From: Myxococcales bacterium
GTDB lineage: Bacteria; Myxococcota; Myxococcia; Myxococcales; Myxococcaceae
Reading direction: 5' to 3'
Assembly: GCA_003153055.1 (NCBI GenBank)
Contig: PMBV01000031.1
Location: forward strand, 282-27,298
DNA length: 27,017 nt
The first letter of the stretch is position 1. Every line of letters starts with the position of its first letter. A model generated the notes under the pieces. It made no database searches. It saw only the letters and a list, made by a program, of their open reading frames with translations, and was not told the origin of the DNA. Below, piece after piece: positions 8,730-15,331 of the stretch. The position numbers were made by a program, and so were the translations under genes.

Positions 8730-9175
8730 AGGCCCTTCTTCTTGCGCACCGGGGAGAGCTCGGACACCACCGCCGCCACGCGCTGCCTCAACTGGGCCAG
8801 TGGCCACTCGAAGCCCGAGGAGTCGAGCACCGCCGACACGGTGTCGCACAGTGCCTTGAGGCTGATGAAGGGCTTGAGCATGACCGCGTCGGGGCGGCCT
8901 TCTCCGATTTGAAAGGGCTCGGGGTAGCCGGTGATCAACACCACCGGGAGGCCCGGCTGCCGACGCCTCGCCTCGTTCATCAGCTCCAGGCCACCGAGGC
9001 CCGGCAGCACCTTGTCGACCACCAGACACGCCGGCTTGAAGTCCGCCAGGCGCTCGAGGCCCTCTTCTCCGCTCAGCGCGCTGGCCACGTCGAACCCTGC
9101 CTTCATCAGCGTCCGAGCCACGAGCTCACACACCTCTCGGTCGTCGTCGACCACCATCACCCGCCTGCCGCTCAC
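8726..9175 (-). CDS. Stand-alone response regulator receiver protein (second of pair)
   Basis: A 149-aa single CheY-like receiver. The acidic pocket is VVDDD (residues 8-12), the phospho-acceptor is Asp54 in VVDKVLPG, and the switch residues are Thr82 (ITGYP) and Lys101 (MLKPF). About 30 residues after the receiver end in a basic RKKKGL tail with no DNA-binding domain. The GTG start at 9175 overlaps the upstream receiver stop as GTGA, and its own stop overlaps the FecR gene start as CTGA, so the three genes are probably translationally coupled. No histidine kinase is encoded in this window, so the phosphodonor must lie elsewhere. Confidence 0.88.
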   Translation of the reverse strand: MSGRRVMVVDDDREVCELVARTLMKAGFDVASALSGEEGLERLADFKPACLVVDKVLPGLGGLELMNEARRRQPGLPVVLITGYPEPFQIGEGRPDAVMLKPFISLKALCDTVSAVLDSSGFEWPLAQLRQRVAAVVSELSPVRKKKGL

Positions 9176-9564
9176 GCGCCCACCCTCGACTGGAGCGCCG
9201 CCTGGCACATGTCGACGATGTCGTGAACGCCGAAGGGCTTGGTCACATAGGAGTACACCCCCAGCGTCTCGGCGTGAGACTTGGTCTCGGCAGTGGGGAA
9301 CCCCGTCATCAGAATGGCCTTCATGGTGGGGTTTCGCTGGCGGGCCTGGCGCAACAGCTCGAGGCCGTCGATGCCGGGAAGGTTCTTGTCGGTGATGAGG
9401 AGGTCGAACGCTCCTTGGTTGAGCTGCCGGAGCCCCTCCTCCGCCGTGTCGACCAGAACCACCTGATGGCCTGCTTTCACCAACACCCGCTCGAGCAGCA
9501 CCCGCGCCGAGCGGTCGTCGTCGATGACGAGGATACGACCTGCCACGCGATCCAATTCGGCCAT
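9172..9564 (-). CDS. Stand-alone response regulator receiver protein (first of pair)
   Basis: About 130 aa, a single receiver domain. Acidic residues are in VIDDD (14-17), the phospho-acceptor is Asp59 in LITDKNLPG, and the switch residues are Thr87 (LMTGFP) and Lys109 (VTKPF). No output domain follows. ATG 9564 puts the first beta strand ten residues in, usual for this family. ATG 9579, with GGGG about 8 nt upstream, is an alternative adding five residues. It is the first gene of the receiver/receiver/FecR operon and is divergent from the DNA glycosylase gene. It shares the DK-LPG and KPF core with the next receiver but is clearly diverged from it, so the pair may be an old duplication with separate partners. 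Confidence 0.88.
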   Translation of the reverse strand: MAELDRVAGRILVIDDDRSARVLLERVLVKAGHQVVLVDTAEEGLRQLNQGAFDLLITDKNLPGIDGLELLRQARQRNPTMKAILMTGFPTAETKSHAETLGVYSYVTKPFGVHDIVDMCQAALQSRVGA

Positions 9565-9610
9565 TCGGTGGCGCAGCATAGACGAGCCCCGGCCAAAGGG
9601 CACTCGGCAC

Positions 9611-9649
9611 GGTGGGCGGAGGTGACCCACCCCGCGATTTGGCTAAGGT
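9611..9649 (+). promoter_or_regulatory. Candidate promoter and inverted repeat upstream of alkA-like gene
   Basis: In the short divergent gap, GGTGGG (9611-9616) and CCCACC (9626-9631) form a perfect inverted repeat with a 9-nt loop. GTGACC (9622-9627) resembles a -35 element (4 of 6 to TTGACA). TAAGGT (9644-9649), 16 bp further on, could be the -10, placing transcription start at or very near the ATG at 9656. The inverted repeat overlaps the -35 and could be an operator. Position and pattern only. Confidence 0.3.
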
Positions 9650-9655
9650 CGTGTC

Positions 9656-10294
9656 ATGAAGAAGGTGGACTTCGAGCAGACACTCCGGGTCGCTGAGCGA
9701 CACCTCAAGGCGGTGGACTCGACGCTCGGCCAGGTCATCGAGCGGGTCGGCCCTTGCATGCTCGAGCGGAGCGCGCGCTTTGAGCCCTTCTCGGCTCTGC
9801 TCAACTCCATCGCCCACCAGCAGCTCAACGGCACCGCGGCCCAGACCATCGTCCGTCGGGTCAAGGAGCGCTTCGCCGAGGGTCGGTGGCCCACGGCCGA
9901 GGTGATGCGCACCGCGCGTCTCCCCGCCATGCGCTCCTGCGGCTTGTCGCGCGCCAAGGCGCTGGCCATACGCGACCTCGCCACCAAGACGCTCGACGGG
10001 ACGGTGCCGCCCTCCCGTGCCTTGCACCGCATGGACGACGAGGCGATCATCGAGCGGTTGATCCAGGTTCGAGGCATCGGCCGGTGGACGGTGGAGATGA
10101 TGCTGATGTTCCGCCTGGGCCGCCTCGACGTGCTGCCGGTGGACGACTTCGGCGTGCGCAAGGGCTTCACGTCGCTGTATGGCCTGGGCCAGCTGGTCGA
10201 GAAAGACGAGCTCGAAGCGCATGGAGACCAGTGGCGTCCGTACCGCACGGTGGCCAGTTGGTACCTGTGGCGGGTGGTCGACCTCGGCGGTTGA
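9656..10294 (+). CDS. alkA: DNA-3-methyladenine glycosylase, AlkA/Mag1 family (HhH-GPD)
   Basis: 212 aa, matching the short Mag1-like branch without the N-terminal domain of E. coli AlkA. It excises alkylated bases such as 3-methyladenine in base-excision repair. The core begins near residue 40 (FSALLNSIAHQQLNG). The helix-hairpin-helix is at about 135-148 (LIQVRGIGRWTVEM), followed by the catalytic-Asp region LPVDDFGVRKG with Asp163/Asp164; one of these is the expected catalytic aspartate. The start is ATG 9656, with AAGG about 7 nt upstream. It is transcribed divergently from the receiver operon and is followed 50 nt later by the M14 peptidase gene. Nothing is truncated. No ada-type regulator is present, so damage induction cannot be judged. 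Confidence 0.87.
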   Translation: MKKVDFEQTLRVAERHLKAVDSTLGQVIERVGPCMLERSARFEPFSALLNSIAHQQLNGTAAQTIVRRVKERFAEGRWPTAEVMRTARLPAMRSCGLSRAKALAIRDLATKTLDGTVPPSRALHRMDDEAIIERLIQVRGIGRWTVEMMLMFRLGRLDVLPVDDFGVRKGFTSLYGLGQLVEKDELEAHGDQWRPYRTVASWYLWRVVDLGG

Positions 10295-10344
10295 AAGCGA
10301 GCCTGTGGCGAAAGACCACCTCCTTCGGCCAGACTCCCGCGGCC

Positions 10345-11853
10345 ATGCTCCTCACCCGCGCAGAATCCTCCGGCTATCGCGAGACGTCACTCCACGCCGA
10401 CGTGATGGCCTTCTTGGCCGGCCTCGACGCGAAGAGAGACCCACGCCTCCACATCACCTCCTTTGGAAAGAGCCCGGGAGGCCGAGACCTGCCGCTCCTC
10501 ATTCTCTCGACCAAGGGCGTGCGGACCCCCGAAGACGCGCGACGGGCCGAGCTGCCGGTGGTGCTGATGATGGACGGCATCCACCCCGGCGAGGTCGAGG
10601 GCAAGGAGGCGAGCCTCGCCTTCGTGCGCGATCTCCTGAACGGCGCGCACGGCGACCTCTTGGAGCACCTCACGCTCCTGGTCATTCCCCTCTTCAACCC
10701 CGACGGGAACGACGCCATCGCGCCCGAGAACCGCGTGCTGAACCTGAAGCGCCTCGAGGGGCAGCCCGGGCCCGTGGTGGGGACGCGCACCCAGAGCCAC
10801 GGCATCAACTTGAACCGCGACTACCTGCGCCAGGCGGCCCCCGAGATGCGGCTGTTGCAGGCCAACGTCTGTCTCCCCTGGGCGCCCGACCTCACGGTCG
10901 ACAACCACGCCACCAACGGCTCGGTGCACCGCTTTCACATGACCATCGACGTCCCTCACACGGCCCAGAGCGGGAGAGCCGAGCCCATCGAATTCATGCG
11001 CCGACGCCTGGTGCCCGACGTCATCGCGGCGGTGAAGCGGCGGGGCTTCGAGTCGGGCTGGTACGGCAACTTCGCCGAAGACGAGCGGGCCCTCGATGCC
11101 GGCGGCGACGTGAACCCCGAGGGCACCGTCGGAGAGGGGTGGATGACGTACCCCCACCACCCTCGGTTCGGCTCGAACTATCGCGGGCTCACCAACCGAC
11201 TCGATCTGCTCCTCGAGTGTTACAGCTACCTCTCCTTCGAGCAGCGGGTGGCGACGGCATCGGCCTGGCAGCTCGAGACGCTGACCTGGGTCGCCCGGCA
11301 CGCCGACGAGGTGCGCCAGGTGGTGGCCGCGAGCCAGCGACCTCCTGACCGAATCGCCGTGCGGTACAGGCTCGAGGCCTTCGCCGAGCCCTTCACGGTG
11401 CTCACCCGCACGCCGAGGACCCTCGACGGTGCGCCGACGACGGTCTCGCTCCCTCACTTCGCGCGCTTCGTGGGCACGACGGTCATCGACCGACCCAGGG
11501 CCTACCTGGTGCCGCCTCGCCTCGCCGCGCACCTCGAGCGCCATGGCCTGCGGATCGACGCCGCCCCTCGGAGGCCCGTGACCGGAGAGGTCGCCAAGGT
11601 CGAGGCGCTGGGCACCGAGGCAGGCCGGGGCATTCTCGAGGCGGCGCAGGTGGGAGAGCTGCGAGTGTCTTGGAGAACCGCCGCCGTCGAGGCGCCTCCC
11701 GATTGGAGCACGGTGTCCACCGACCAGCCACTGGGCGCCATCGCCGTCTACCTGTGTGAGCCCGAGAGCGACGACGGCGCGGTGGAAAATGGGTTGCTCG
11801 AAGTGCCCACCGTGGGGGCCGACTACCCGGTGGTGAGACTGAACGGCGAATAG
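10345..11853 (+). CDS. M14-family zinc metallopeptidase (carboxypeptidase-like)
   Basis: 502 aa from ATG 10345. The M14 signature is clear: zinc ligands His80 and Glu83 in DGIHPGEVEG, His188 in VDNHATNG, the substrate-binding region INLNRDY, and the probable catalytic Glu291 in LLLECYSY. The remaining ~210 residues form a C-terminal region with no domain I can name. No convincing signal peptide is visible, so it may be cytoplasmic, or the start may be wrong. TTG 10291, overlapping the alkA stop as TTGA, would add 18 residues (KASLWRKTTSF...), and neither start has a strong ribosome-binding site. M14 enzymes hydrolyse C-terminal residues or peptidoglycan peptides; the substrate here is unknown. 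Confidence 0.85.
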   Translation: MLLTRAESSGYRETSLHADVMAFLAGLDAKRDPRLHITSFGKSPGGRDLPLLILSTKGVRTPEDARRAELPVVLMMDGIHPGEVEGKEASLAFVRDLLNGAHGDLLEHLTLLVIPLFNPDGNDAIAPENRVLNLKRLEGQPGPVVGTRTQSHGINLNRDYLRQAAPEMRLLQANVCLPWAPDLTVDNHATNGSVHRFHMTIDVPHTAQSGRAEPIEFMRRRLVPDVIAAVKRRGFESGWYGNFAEDERALDAGGDVNPEGTVGEGWMTYPHHPRFGSNYRGLTNRLDLLLECYSYLSFEQRVATASAWQLETLTWVARHADEVRQVVAASQRPPDRIAVRYRLEAFAEPFTVLTRTPRTLDGAPTTVSLPHFARFVGTTVIDRPRAYLVPPRLAAHLERHGLRIDAAPRRPVTGEVAKVEALGTEAGRGILEAAQVGELRVSWRTAAVEAPPDWSTVSTDQPLGAIAVYLCEPESDDGAVENGLLEVPTVGADYPVVRLNGE

Positions 11854-11894
11854 GAGCCTCCGCGTGGCACTCGGGCGCCGTGTATCGTAGGAGG

Positions 11895-12380
11895 ATGAAA
11901 CGCATCTTCTTGCACGGCCTCGAGGGGAGCAGTCGCGGGCTGAAGGCGACGCTGCTCAGAGGCATCTTTCCCGACATCATCATTCCCGACTTCGAAGGGT
12001 CGCTCGACGAGCGAATGGGGCGGCTCGCGCCCATTCTCGGCGACGAACCGGAGTGGATGATCGTCGGCTCGAGCTTCGGTGGGCTGATGGCCGCCTTGTG
12101 GGCCTGCTCGAACCCGGGCCGGGTCAAGAAGCTGGTGCTCCTGGCTCCGGCGCTGCTCCACCACCCAGACTTCGAGCGGGCCGCGGAACAACCGGTAGCC
12201 GTGCCGACCTGGCTGTTCCACGGCACCCGCGACGAGGTGGTGCCCATGGAGCCAGCCCTTCAGCTCGCCCGGCGGGTGTTCAGCGCCCTCGAGGTCCACG
12301 TCGTGGACGACGACCACGCGCTCTGGGCGACCTGCAACACCATCGACTGGCCCGCGCTCCTCTCGCTCGAGGCGCGCTGA
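11895..12380 (+). CDS. Small alpha/beta hydrolase, YqiA/UPF0227-like esterase
   Basis: 161 aa. FLHGLEGSS near the N-terminus gives the oxyanion loop. The nucleophile elbow is GSSFGG, the acid is in GTRDEVVP, and the base is in DDDHALW, so the catalytic triad is complete in a minimal fold. The short length and HGLEGSS...KATLL opening resemble YqiA-type esterases. ATG 11895 fits the family start, but AGGAGG lies directly against it with no spacer, which is poor for initiation. TATCGT ends 6 nt upstream, so the message may be leaderless; GTG 11880 is the alternative start. The stop lies 9 nt from that of the convergent ahpD gene. The substrate is unknown. Confidence 0.8.
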   Translation: MKRIFLHGLEGSSRGLKATLLRGIFPDIIIPDFEGSLDERMGRLAPILGDEPEWMIVGSSFGGLMAALWACSNPGRVKKLVLLAPALLHHPDFERAAEQPVAVPTWLFHGTRDEVVPMEPALQLARRVFSALEVHVVDDDHALWATCNTIDWPALLSLEAR

Positions 12381-12389
12381 CCGGCGAGC

Positions 12390-12920
12390 TCAGTCGGGCA
12401 TCGTCTCCACCGCGATGGCCGCGGCATGAATCGTCGCCGCGATGCGCACGGCATCGTGCACCGCGTCCTCCGAGAGGCCGCCCTCGATGACGACGGCCTC
12501 GTGGCTCCGCATGCAGGTCTCACAGTCGTTGATGGCGCTGGCGGCGAAGCAGAACAGCTCGAAGTCGACCTTCACCGAGGCCACCTGGTTGGTGCGCAGC
12601 ATCCGCAGTCGGGCTGGCTTCTGCGAGTACGACTCCTTCCCGATGACGTGGCGGAACCGGTAGTAGACGTTGTTCATGCCCATGAGAATGGCGGCGGCCT
12701 TGGCGTCGTCGAGCACGGTCTCCTCGACCCCGGCGGCCTTGGCGTCACCCACGATGGCCCGGAGCAGCTTCTGGTTGCGCGCGGTGTACGCGCACGTCAC
12801 CGCCACACCCCAGGTCTGGGCGAGGTTCAAAACCCCAGGAGTGAGCACGTTCTGCAGGTTGATTTTGATGTCGCGCGCTGCGTCGGGGAGCGTCTCCCTG
12901 AGGGCGTTCACCTTCTCCAT
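12390..12920 (-). CDS. ahpD: Alkyl hydroperoxide reductase AhpD (AhpD/CMD family)
   Basis: 176 aa, almost exactly the length of mycobacterial AhpD. The active site is Cys133-x2-Cys136 in DCETCMRSHE with His140 and Glu121; this spacing matches the Glu118/Cys130/Cys133/His137 set of M. tuberculosis AhpD shifted by three. In that system AhpD re-reduces AhpC using lipoamide carried by the E2/Lpd machinery. Here it is the last gene of the Fur-regulator/ahpC/ahpD operon, 84 nt after ahpC, with AGGAG at good spacing before its ATG. An 8-bp hairpin lies in the gap. A pyruvate dehydrogenase operon with two lipoyl-bearing proteins lies within the same window, a plausible source of reductant, though any specific coupling is inference. 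Confidence 0.93.
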   Translation of the reverse strand: MEKVNALRETLPDAARDIKINLQNVLTPGVLNLAQTWGVAVTCAYTARNQKLLRAIVGDAKAAGVEETVLDDAKAAAILMGMNNVYYRFRHVIGKESYSQKPARLRMLRTNQVASVKVDFELFCFAASAINDCETCMRSHEAVVIEGGLSEDAVHDAVRIAATIHAAAIAVETMPD

Positions 12921-12957
12921 GGCATCTCCTGGGGTCGAATCGACGTTTCGAGAAGAG

Positions 12958-12989
12958 CCGGAGCGCGGCCGTGTGGCGCCACGCTCCGG
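12958..12989 (-). other. Hairpin between ahpC and ahpD
   Basis: CCGGAGCG (12958-12965) and CGCTCCGG (12982-12989) form a perfect 8-bp stem around a 16-nt loop. The loop overlaps a second palindrome, GTGGCGCCAC. No U-run follows on the minus strand, so it does not look like an intrinsic terminator. It could be an attenuator or an RNA-processing/stability element lowering ahpD output relative to ahpC. Confidence 0.45.
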
Positions 12990-13004
12990 GCAAAGACGAA
13001 GAGG

Positions 13005-13553
13005 TCAGGCCTTCTTCAGCTTCTGGGTCAGGGTCTCTTCACCCTTGTGCCAATTGCAGGGGCACAGCTCGTCGGTCTGCAGGCCGTCGAGCACGCGCAG
13101 CACCTCGTCGACGTTCCGGCCCACCGAGAGATCGTTGGCCGACGAGTAGCGGACCACGCCCTGGGGATCGACGATGAACGTCGCACGGAGCGCGACGCCG
13201 GCGCTCGGCTGCAGCAGGCCAAAGGCCTCCGCCATCGGCGGGTTGACGTGCAGCAGGGGGTGGTTCAGCTTCTTCAGGTCGGCGTGGTCCTTGCGCCACG
13301 CCAGGTGCGAGAACTCGTTGTCGGTCGAGCCACCCAGCAGCACCGCGCCGCGATCCTCGAAGTCTTTCTTCTTCTTGTCGAACTCGACGATCTCCGTCGG
13401 GCACACGAAGGTGAAGTCCTTGGGGTAGGTGTAGAAGACGATCCACTTGCCGGGGTAGTCCTTGTTGCTGATGGACTTGAACTCCTGGCCCTTCTCGACG
13501 CTGACACAGGCCTGGGTCTTGAACTCGGGGGCTTTGCTTCCTGGTGAGAGCAT
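13005..13553 (-). CDS. ahpC: Alkyl hydroperoxide reductase AhpC (2-Cys peroxiredoxin)
   Basis: 182 aa. The peroxidatic cysteine is Cys51 in DFTFVCPTEI. The resolving-cysteine motif near the C-terminus is ELCPCNW (Cys164, Cys166), the CxC arrangement of the AhpD-dependent AhpC branch rather than the AhpF-dependent enterobacterial type. It reduces hydrogen peroxide, organic peroxides and possibly peroxynitrite in the cytoplasm. ATG 13553 has AAGGAAG about 6 nt upstream. The gene sits 45 nt downstream of the Fur-family regulator and 84 nt upstream of ahpD on the same strand. The pairing of motif and neighbour strongly supports the AhpC-AhpD system. Confidence 0.95.
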   Translation of the reverse strand: MLSPGSKAPEFKTQACVSVEKGQEFKSISNKDYPGKWIVFYTYPKDFTFVCPTEIVEFDKKKKDFEDRGAVLLGGSTDNEFSHLAWRKDHADLKKLNHPLLHVNPPMAEAFGLLQPSAGVALRATFIVDPQGVVRYSSANDLSVGRNVDEVLRVLDGLQTDELCPCNWHKGEETLTQKLKKA

Positions 13554-13598
13554 GGGGCTTCCTTTCGGTTGTACGAGTGATGCTGCGGGGTTGTTGCT

Positions 13599-14054
13599 TT
13601 AGCGACCTACATTCCGGGACCGAGGCGAGCCGCGGGGGCGGCCTCCCGTGCGGGGTCCGCCAAGCTTCCGACCCCGCAAGACGACCATGTACTCACGCAC
13701 TTCGTAACCCTTCAACGTACCGACGTCACCCACCTTCACCGCCTGCCACGGCACGTCATCGATGCTGCCTGTCTCGTCGTCGACGAAGTGGTGGTGCGGC
13801 TCCAGCCGAGGGTCGAACACCACCCGACCTTCTGACAGCACCAACTGCCGGAGCAGACCCTTTTCAACGAAGAGATTCAAGGTGTTGTAGACGGTGGCCC
13901 GCGACAGCATCGGCACCATCGCCTGCACCTGCTCCAGCACCTGGTCCGCCGAGGGGTGGTCCTCGGTGTCGAGCACGTACTCGGCCACCGCCAGCCGCTG
14001 GGCTGAGGGCTGAATACCGGCCGCCTTGAGGCGCTGGACCAGGTCTGGATTCAT
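13599..14054 (-). CDS. Fur/PerR/Irr-family regulator without cysteines, likely peroxide-responsive
   Basis: 151 aa. The winged-helix region includes AGIQPSAQRLAVAEYVL and the recognition helix SRATVYNTLNLF (about 51-62), with DHPSADQVLEQV (His33) as in Fur proteins. The metal region reads HHHF (87-89) then VDDETGSIDDVPW. The canonical CxxC after HHH is absent and the protein contains no cysteine, so the structural zinc site of Fur and PerR cannot form. HHHF followed by an acidic stretch and DVP resembles the Irr branch. The C-terminus has a basic Arg/Gly-rich tail of about 25 residues. It is the first gene of the operon with ahpC and ahpD, which argues for control of peroxide defence; autoregulation is likely. 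Metal- or haem-based sensing is inference. Confidence 0.9.
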   Translation of the reverse strand: MNPDLVQRLKAAGIQPSAQRLAVAEYVLDTEDHPSADQVLEQVQAMVPMLSRATVYNTLNLFVEKGLLRQLVLSEGRVVFDPRLEPHHHFVDDETGSIDDVPWQAVKVGDVGTLKGYEVREYMVVLRGRKLGGPRTGGRPRGSPRSRNVGR

Positions 14055-14063
14055 TCTTGGCTT

Positions 14064-14092
14064 AGACTTAATCCAGAATACGACGCTGTCAA
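14064..14092 (-). promoter_or_regulatory. Candidate promoter of the fur-like/ahpC/ahpD operon
   Basis: On the minus strand a perfect TTGACA (14092-14087) precedes a weak -10 such as AAGTCT (14069-14064) at 17 bp spacing. Transcription would start only a few bases before ATG 14054, and no ribosome-binding site is visible, so the first message may be leaderless or the true -10 differs. The stretch 14055-14095 is noticeably AT-richer than its surroundings, as expected for a Fur-type operator, but I could not find a good PerR- or Fur-box palindrome. Confidence 0.35.
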
Positions 14093-14176
14093 CACGATGT
14101 GGCCCCGCGCGAGGTTTCGCCTGGTCCCCGATGCGCAAGACCTGCCCTTCCTCCTGCGATTGTGTATGAAAGGGGG

Positions 14177-15331
14177 GTGCGCCTTCTCGAGAACCCGGTG
14201 CAACCCTATGCGTGGGGGAGCCTGACCGCGATTGCGGGGCTGCTCGGCCGCCCACCGTCACCCACGCCCCAGGCAGAGCTCTGGCTCGGCGCTCACGCAT
14301 CGGCCCCCTCGACGGTGATGGGGCCCGCGGGCCTCGAGCCGTTGAGCCGGTACATTCTCTACTCGCCGGTGACGGCGCTGGGTCGTGACGTCTTGGCGCG
14401 GTTCGGCCCCAACCTTCCCTTCTTGCTCAAGGTGCTGGCCGCGGCCCAGCCGCTCTCTCTCCAGGCCCACCCCAGCCTCCAGCAGGCGCAAGAAGGCTTC
14501 TCGCGGGAAGAGGCCCTGGGTGTGCCCCGCTCGGCGCCCCACCGGAACTACAAAGACCCGAACCACAAGCCTGAGCTCCTCTGCGCCCTCTCGGAGTTCC
14601 ACGCGCTGTGCGGGTTTCGCCGGGCCGACGAGTCGGTGGCCCTGCTCGAGGCGCTCGGCCTCGACGCCTCGCGCATCAAGAGCGGCGGGCTCAGGGGCTA
14701 CTTCGAGTGGGTCATGACCCGGCCGACGCACGAGCGGGCCGAGCTGGCCCAGGCGGCGGTGAACGGGTGTCGCAGCAAGGCTCCCGCCGCCTTCGCTCGA
14801 GAGTGTAGCTGGGCGCTGAGGCTCGGCACGCAATACCCCGGCGACGTCGGCGTGCTGGGAGCCCTGCTCCTGAACCTGGTCACCCTGAAGCCCGGCCAGG
14901 CGCTGTACCTGCCCGCGGGGAAGATGCACGCCTACCTCGAGGGCGTGGGCATGGAGATCATGGCCAGCTCCGACAACGTTCTGCGGGGCGGCTTGACCCC
15001 CAAGCACATCGACGTGCCCGAGCTGCTCCGGGTGCTCGACTTTCGCGAGGGGCCTATCGACCTGGTCGAGGCCCAAGGAGACATCTTCACCTACCAGACG
15101 CCGGCCCCCGACTTCGAGCTGACCCGCCTGAAGCTCCACGGGGGCCCCGTCACGCTCGATCGCCACGGGCCCGACATCTTGCTGGTCGTGGAGGGGACCG
15201 TCGAGGTGGACAGCGGCACCGAGCGTCACCGGCTCCAGCGGGGCGCCTCGGTCTTCGTCGACGCGGCCGAGAGCAGCGCGCTCACCCTCAGTGGCGAGGG
15301 CGTGGTGTTCCGGGCCACGGTCGGGCGATGA
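14177..15331 (+). CDS. manA: Mannose-6-phosphate isomerase, class I
   Basis: 384 aa from GTG 14177, preceded by an AAAGGGGG tract; GTG 14162 is an in-frame alternative. It interconverts mannose-6-phosphate and fructose-6-phosphate, feeding GDP-mannose for polysaccharide and glycan synthesis. The class I zinc ligands are all present: Gln96 and His98 (SLQAHPS), Glu133 (NHKPELL) and His251 (GKMHAYLEG). The active-site segment SSDNVLRGGLTPKHIDVPELL is intact, followed by a C-terminal cupin-like domain. Its stop overlaps the next start as ATGA, so it is coupled to the metallophosphoesterase gene. It lies divergent from the Fur-regulator operon across 122 bp. Confidence 0.92.
   Translation: MRLLENPVQPYAWGSLTAIAGLLGRPPSPTPQAELWLGAHASAPSTVMGPAGLEPLSRYILYSPVTALGRDVLARFGPNLPFLLKVLAAAQPLSLQAHPSLQQAQEGFSREEALGVPRSAPHRNYKDPNHKPELLCALSEFHALCGFRRADESVALLEALGLDASRIKSGGLRGYFEWVMTRPTHERAELAQAAVNGCRSKAPAAFARECSWALRLGTQYPGDVGVLGALLLNLVTLKPGQALYLPAGKMHAYLEGVGMEIMASSDNVLRGGLTPKHIDVPELLRVLDFREGPIDLVEAQGDIFTYQTPAPDFELTRLKLHGGPVTLDRHGPDILLVVEGTVEVDSGTERHRLQRGASVFVDAAESSALTLSGEGVVFRATVGR

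Noticed and set aside
10387..11544. Minus-strand open frame of 385 codons across the M14 peptidase gene
   Set aside because: Antisense to an intact M14 gene with all zinc ligands; the composition is low-complexity Val/Arg/His/Gly.
14055..14100. TTAGACTTAATCCAGAA considered as a PerR/Fur box
   Set aside because: The half-sites match in only two of six positions, so it is not a convincing palindrome; only the TTGACA promoter element was kept.
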